NCBI GenBank assembly: GCA_947177535.1
Contig: CAMWUV010000011.1
Span: 1-9,857, forward strand
From: an uncultured Mycoplasma sp.
Lineage (GTDB): Bacteria > Bacillota_I > Bacilli_A > Mycoplasmatales > Mycoplasmoidaceae
Direction of reading: 5' to 3'
DNA length: 9,857 nucleotides
Shown: positions 6,866 to 9,857 of the stretch, one piece after another
Layout of the letters: each line of letters begins with the position of its first letter
How positions within the stretch are numbered: the stretch's first letter is position 1
The notes under the pieces: model-generated
Databases searched by the model: none
What the model was told of the DNA's origin: nothing
What the model saw: the letters and a program-made list of their open reading frames with translations, nothing else
Translations under genes and position numbers: made by a program

Positions 6866-7356
6866 TAAATGTATTTAACTATGTCTTCAAAATTTACTGA
6901 TTTAAACTTTTTGTTTTCTATATACAAAACTGCATAAGATTTCATTTTATTAACATTTCTTGGATACATTAAAGATCCTGGATTAATAATTAAAACATTA
7001 TTTTTAAAATAAACAGATTCTATATGAGTATGTCCACTAAATAAAATATCAATATTATTTTCTATTGCATACTCAACTAAATAATCTTCTCTTTTAGCAT
7101 AACCAGGTGAAGAGTAACCAAATTGATCTCCATGCATTAATCTACAATTAAATTCATCAATTTTAAAATCTACTATTCTTGGTCCAATAAAATCATTATT
7201 TCCTGCAACATAATAATCAAAATTATTTTTAATCAAGTTTTCATCAACACAAAAATCTCCAGCATGAATTTTTATGTCAGGATTTTCTTTTTTTATTATT
7301 TTTTTAAAAAAAGAAGTGTCACCATGAGTGTCAGAAATAACTAATATTTTTTTCAT
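6862..7356 (-). CDS. YfcE/MJ0936-type metallophosphoesterase
   Basis: A 164-residue calcineurin-like phosphoesterase with the complete metal-site set: SDTHG (D9, H11), AGDF (D34), GNND (N53), MHGD (H75) and GHTH (H109, H111), followed by NPGS (125-128). This is the small YfcE/MJ0936 class, metal-dependent phosphodiesterases with unsettled physiological substrates. The length is normal and there is no TGA codon. A weak GGA lies 8 nt upstream of ATG 7356-7354. The gene is convergent with rimI, and the two stop codons overlap within TTAA at 6862-6865, leaving no room for a terminator between them. No signal peptide; cytoplasmic. Confidence 0.92.
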   Translation of the reverse strand: MKKILVISDTHGDTSFFKKIIKKENPDIKIHAGDFCVDENLIKNNFDYYVAGNNDFIGPRIVDFKIDEFNCRLMHGDQFGYSSPGYAKREDYLVEYAIENNIDILFSGHTHIESVYFKNNVLIINPGSLMYPRNVNKMKSYAVLYIENKKFKSVNFEDIVKYIY

Positions 7357-7454
7357 ATAATTTATCCATTTTTTAAAAACAATTAATTTTAAAACAATAA
7401 GCTTTTTTTTACTTAGATATTGATATTTTAATTATATTTTTTAAAAAATAAGAG

Positions 7455-7460
7455 TATAAT
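7455..7460 (+). promoter_or_regulatory. Putative -10 element for the 7536 gene
   Basis: A perfect TATAAT (within AGAGTATAAT) lies 75 nt before ATG 7536, giving a leader of about 70 nt. No good -35 box sits at 16-18 nt; TTGATA at 7420-7425 is too far away (29 nt). The rest of 7357-7535 is AT-rich divergent spacer with no other clear signal. Confidence 0.4.
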
Positions 7461-7520
7461 ATCAAATTTTACTAAATTTTAAGATTTATATTGTAAAATG
7501 TAAAAGTAGTATATTTTCTT

Positions 7521-7536
7521 TTTCCGGAGGCGGAAA
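7521..7536 (+). promoter_or_regulatory. Shine-Dalgarno in the loop of a GC-rich hairpin
   Basis: GGAGG (7526-7530) is a near-perfect ribosome binding site 5 nt from ATG 7536. It is enclosed by TTTCCG (7521-7526) and CGGAAA (7531-7536), a perfect 6-bp stem with tetraloop GAGG; the A of the start codon is the last base of the stem. In this AT-rich sequence such a structure is uncommon. Confidence 0.6.
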
Positions 7537-8072
7537 TGTTAAAAGATTTATTTAAGGATCGAAAGATAGTAATTTTCGATATAAAAACAACTGAAGAAGG
7601 ACTGGATTCTGAAATTCTGTATTTTGCTGCTAGAACTTACATTAATAATGAAATGGTTTCTAAGCACAATTTTTTCATTGCTACAGATAAAAAAATTCCA
7701 GGAAACATTATAAGAAAATATCGTATAACTAATAAAAAAATTGAAAGTGAAGGAATTGACAAGATGTCAGCTTTAGAAAATATGACATACATTTTCCAAG
7801 ATGCTATTTTATTTACTTATAATGGAGATAATTTCGCTTTTCCACTTTTAGAAAAAATTTATAAAGAATACGGTTATAACCTTCAAATTTCAGAAATAGA
7901 TGCATTAAAACTTGCAAAACAAATTATTGGTTTTGATGATGACATAAGTTTAGAAGAATTAGCTACAAAACTTGGTGTTAGATATGAAGAAGAAAGATTA
8001 TTAGGTTCTCCATATACTGCAATGGTTCTTGAAAAAATTTGATTTAGATTAAAATCATTTATCATTACATAA
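7536..8072 (+). CDS. DnaQ/DEDDh exonuclease-fold protein, active site eroded
   Basis: A 178-residue protein with the layout of DnaQ-type 3'-5' exonucleases. Exo I-like strand: IVIFDIKTTEEGLDSEILYFAA (11-32), where the DxE acids are D15 and K17. Then YRITNKKIESEGID (62-75) resembles the family's GIT segment. Exo II-like: YNGDNFAFPLLEKI, where the Asp of FDxxFL is A101. Then IDALKLAKQI and SLEELATKLGV (138-148) match the helices before Exo III, but the final HxxxxD is replaced (RLLGSPYTAMVLEKI, L155 and Y160). Only one of the usual catalytic residues remains, so it is probably inactive as a nuclease. TGA 8040-8042 is Trp169; the gene ends at TAA 8070-8072. A single-gene unit, with its own strong ribosome binding site and terminator. 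A YprB-like RNase H relative is an alternative reading. Confidence 0.6.
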
Positions 8073-8097
8073 TTGACACTATCTGTCCTTAATAAAT

Positions 8098-8127
8098 AAA
8101 AGCACCAATTATTTATGGTGCTTTTTT
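8098..8127. terminator. Bidirectional intrinsic terminator
   Basis: AAAAGCACCA (8098-8107) and TGGTGCTTTT (8116-8125) form a perfect 10-bp stem with an 8-nt loop. On the plus strand it ends in TTTTTT (8122-8127), serving the 7536-8072 gene. On the minus strand the tail is TTTTATTTATT, serving uvrC, whose stop codon touches the base of the stem. Confidence 0.88.
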
Positions 8128-9857
8128 AATTTAATTTTTTTATTTCAACTGCAACATTGTGTGGAACAATTTGACTTAATTCTTCAACACTAGCTTCTTT
8201 TATTTTTTCTAAAGTTTCATATTTTTCTAATAATTTTTGAATTCTTTTTTTACCTAAATTTTTTATTTGATACAAAGAATTTTGAAACAAAGATTTTGAT
8301 CTTTTATTTCTGTGAAAAGTAATTGCAAATCTATGAACCTCATCTTGAATATTTAATAAAAAAAAGTAAAGATCTGATTTTTTATCTAATTTAATTTCTG
8401 TTAAATCTGATTTAATAATTCTATCTGTTTTATGTTTATCATCTTTTGCTAATCCTATTACTGGAATAACAGAGTCCAATTCAAGTGATTTTAATGATGT
8501 TAAAGCAGCATTAACTTGAATTTTTCCTCCATCAACAATTAATAAATCTGGAATCATACCATCAGTTTCTAATGCTTTTTTGTATCTTCTATACACAACT
8601 TCTTTCATATATTCAAAATCTGAATTTGCATTTTTATTTTTTATAATGAATTTTCGATATTCATTTTTATTTTTTACTCCATTTTCATAAACTACCATTG
8701 CACCTACTTTATCTTCATTAAAAATATTAGAATTATCAAACATTTCTATTCTATAAATATTTTCAATATTTAAAATTTTTTGTAACTCATCAACTGAATT
8801 CATTTCTCTTGTTTGATTAGAAATTAACAAAAGATATTTGTTTTTCATGATTTCTATAGCATTTGAAAATGCTTTATCCATTACATCTTTTTTAACTCCT
8901 TTATTAGGATTTAAAAATTGGATTTTTAATGATTCACTTAAATTTTTCAAAACTTTAGAAGATAATGATAAATAAACTTTTTTAGGAAGTTCAATTGCAA
9001 TTTTTGTGTAATATTCAAAAATTAGAGTAGATATAATATCTTCAAATTCAGAGTAAAAAATTGTTATCAAATCATATTTGCTTAGCAACACACCACCAAC
9101 ATATTTAAAAATAACAATTGAAATTACATTTTCTTTACAATAATATCCAACAATGTCTTCATCATTTGTTTTGGAAAAAATAATATCTTGTCTTTCAGAA
9201 AAAGATTTCAAATTTTTTCTTAACTCAAAGTATTTTTGTGAGTCTTCAAACATTAATCTTTCTGCTGAAGCTAATTCTTGTTTTTTTAAGTGATCATCTA
9301 AATTTTTTGAATTACCAGAGAAAAAATCATTAATTTCTTTCAAATAAGGTTCATAATCTTTTTTTTCGATTTTTTTAATGCAAGGTCCCAAGCATTGATT
9401 AATATCAAAATAGATACATTTTCTATTTGGTAATTTATTACATTTTCTTAATGGAAAAATTCTATTAATAAAATTATATAAATCATATTTTCTATTTGAA
9501 CTTGCAAAGGGACCATAATATGTACCTTTAATTTTTTTTTTGGAATCATGAGAATATAAAATTCTAGGATGTTCTTCTTTAGTTACAACAATGTATGGAA
9601 AAGTATTAAATTCCCTTAACAACATATTGTATTTTGGTTTATATTCAGAAATTAAATTATTTTCTAGTAATAGTGATTCATTTTCATTATCAACTACAAC
9701 ATAATCTACATCAGCTATTTCTTTAACCAATTTTCTAGTTTTTAAATCTCTATCTTTTAAAAAATATTGTTTAGTTCTATTTGCTAAATCTATTGCTTTT
9801 CCAACATAGATAACAATTCCATTTTTATCTTTTCACAAATAACAACCAGGTTTATGA
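8126..9857 (-). CDS. uvrC: Excinuclease ABC subunit C, 5' end cut off
   Basis: UvrC makes both incisions around a lesion in nucleotide excision repair, working with UvrA and UvrB. 576 residues are visible and only about ten appear missing by comparison with the usual length near 600. Visible order: GIY-YIG domain at the very start (KPGCYLWKDKNG, IYVGKA, NRTKQYF), whose Trp is a TGA codon; four cysteines (LRKCN, RKCIYF, NQCLGPC, visible residues 139-159) matching the conserved cluster-type Cys of the family; a UVR motif for UvrB contact (near 187-215); the RNase H-like nuclease with MFDNSN (D374), LIVDGG (D442) and VHRFAI (H508); and a C-terminal helix-hairpin-helix pair (NLGKKRIQKLLEKY, VEELSQIVPHNV). 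All expected catalytic positions look intact. The TTG at 9730 is internal, not a start: the frame is open upstream with UGA as Trp. Confidence 0.96.

Noticed and set aside
7883..8065. Minus-strand open frame of 60 codons
   Set aside because: It is antisense to the exonuclease-fold gene, whose protein shows recognisable family segments; the minus frame shows none.
9728..9730. TTG 9730 as the start of uvrC
   Set aside because: The GIY-YIG nuclease motif lies upstream in the same frame, with a TGA read as Trp, so the gene continues to the window edge.
1..9857. CRISPR arrays, insertion sequences, phage genes or attachment sites
   Set aside because: No regularly spaced repeats, transposase motifs or terminal inverted repeats are visible; apart from the unknown gene and the two pseudoenzymes, the content is ordinary chromosomal housekeeping.

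Overview
The window is an AT-rich stretch of a mollicute (Mycoplasma-like) chromosome. UGA must be read as tryptophan: genes on both strands are interrupted by in-frame TGA at conserved positions (start of uvrC, end of lspA, middle of tsaB, rluD, rimI) and become full length under translation table 4. I cannot name the species from sequence alone.

Layout, left to right: (1) 2-304 (+), the 3' end of a YgjP/DUF45-type zinc metallopeptidase gene. (2) 326-1387 (-), an unrecognised 353-residue protein. (3) 1543-2058 (-), a six-tRNA operon transcribed Asn-Glu-Val-Thr-Lys-Leu, with an extended -10 promoter at its head and a strong hairpin terminator at its end. (4) 2273-6865 (+), a tightly packed six-gene run: a Fic-family-derived protein that appears to have lost its active site, then ispH, lspA, an RluD-type pseudouridine synthase, tsaB and a RimI-type acetyltransferase. 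(5) 6862-7356 (-), a YfcE-type metallophosphoesterase whose stop overlaps that of rimI. (6) 7536-8072 (+), a DnaQ/DEDDh-fold protein with most catalytic acids replaced, starting in a small GC-rich hairpin that carries the ribosome binding site. (7) 8126-9857 (-), uvrC lacking only its first few codons, sharing a bidirectional terminator with gene 6.

The operon is mixed housekeeping: IspH ends the MEP isoprenoid route, LspA matures lipoproteins, RluD modifies rRNA, and TsaB supports the t6A37 modification of tRNAs. The main items for a second look are two apparent pseudoenzymes (the Fic-like protein and the exonuclease-fold protein), an in-frame 20-nt duplication inside rimI, and small palindromes or hairpins at 1410-1432, 1880-1893 and 7521-7536.
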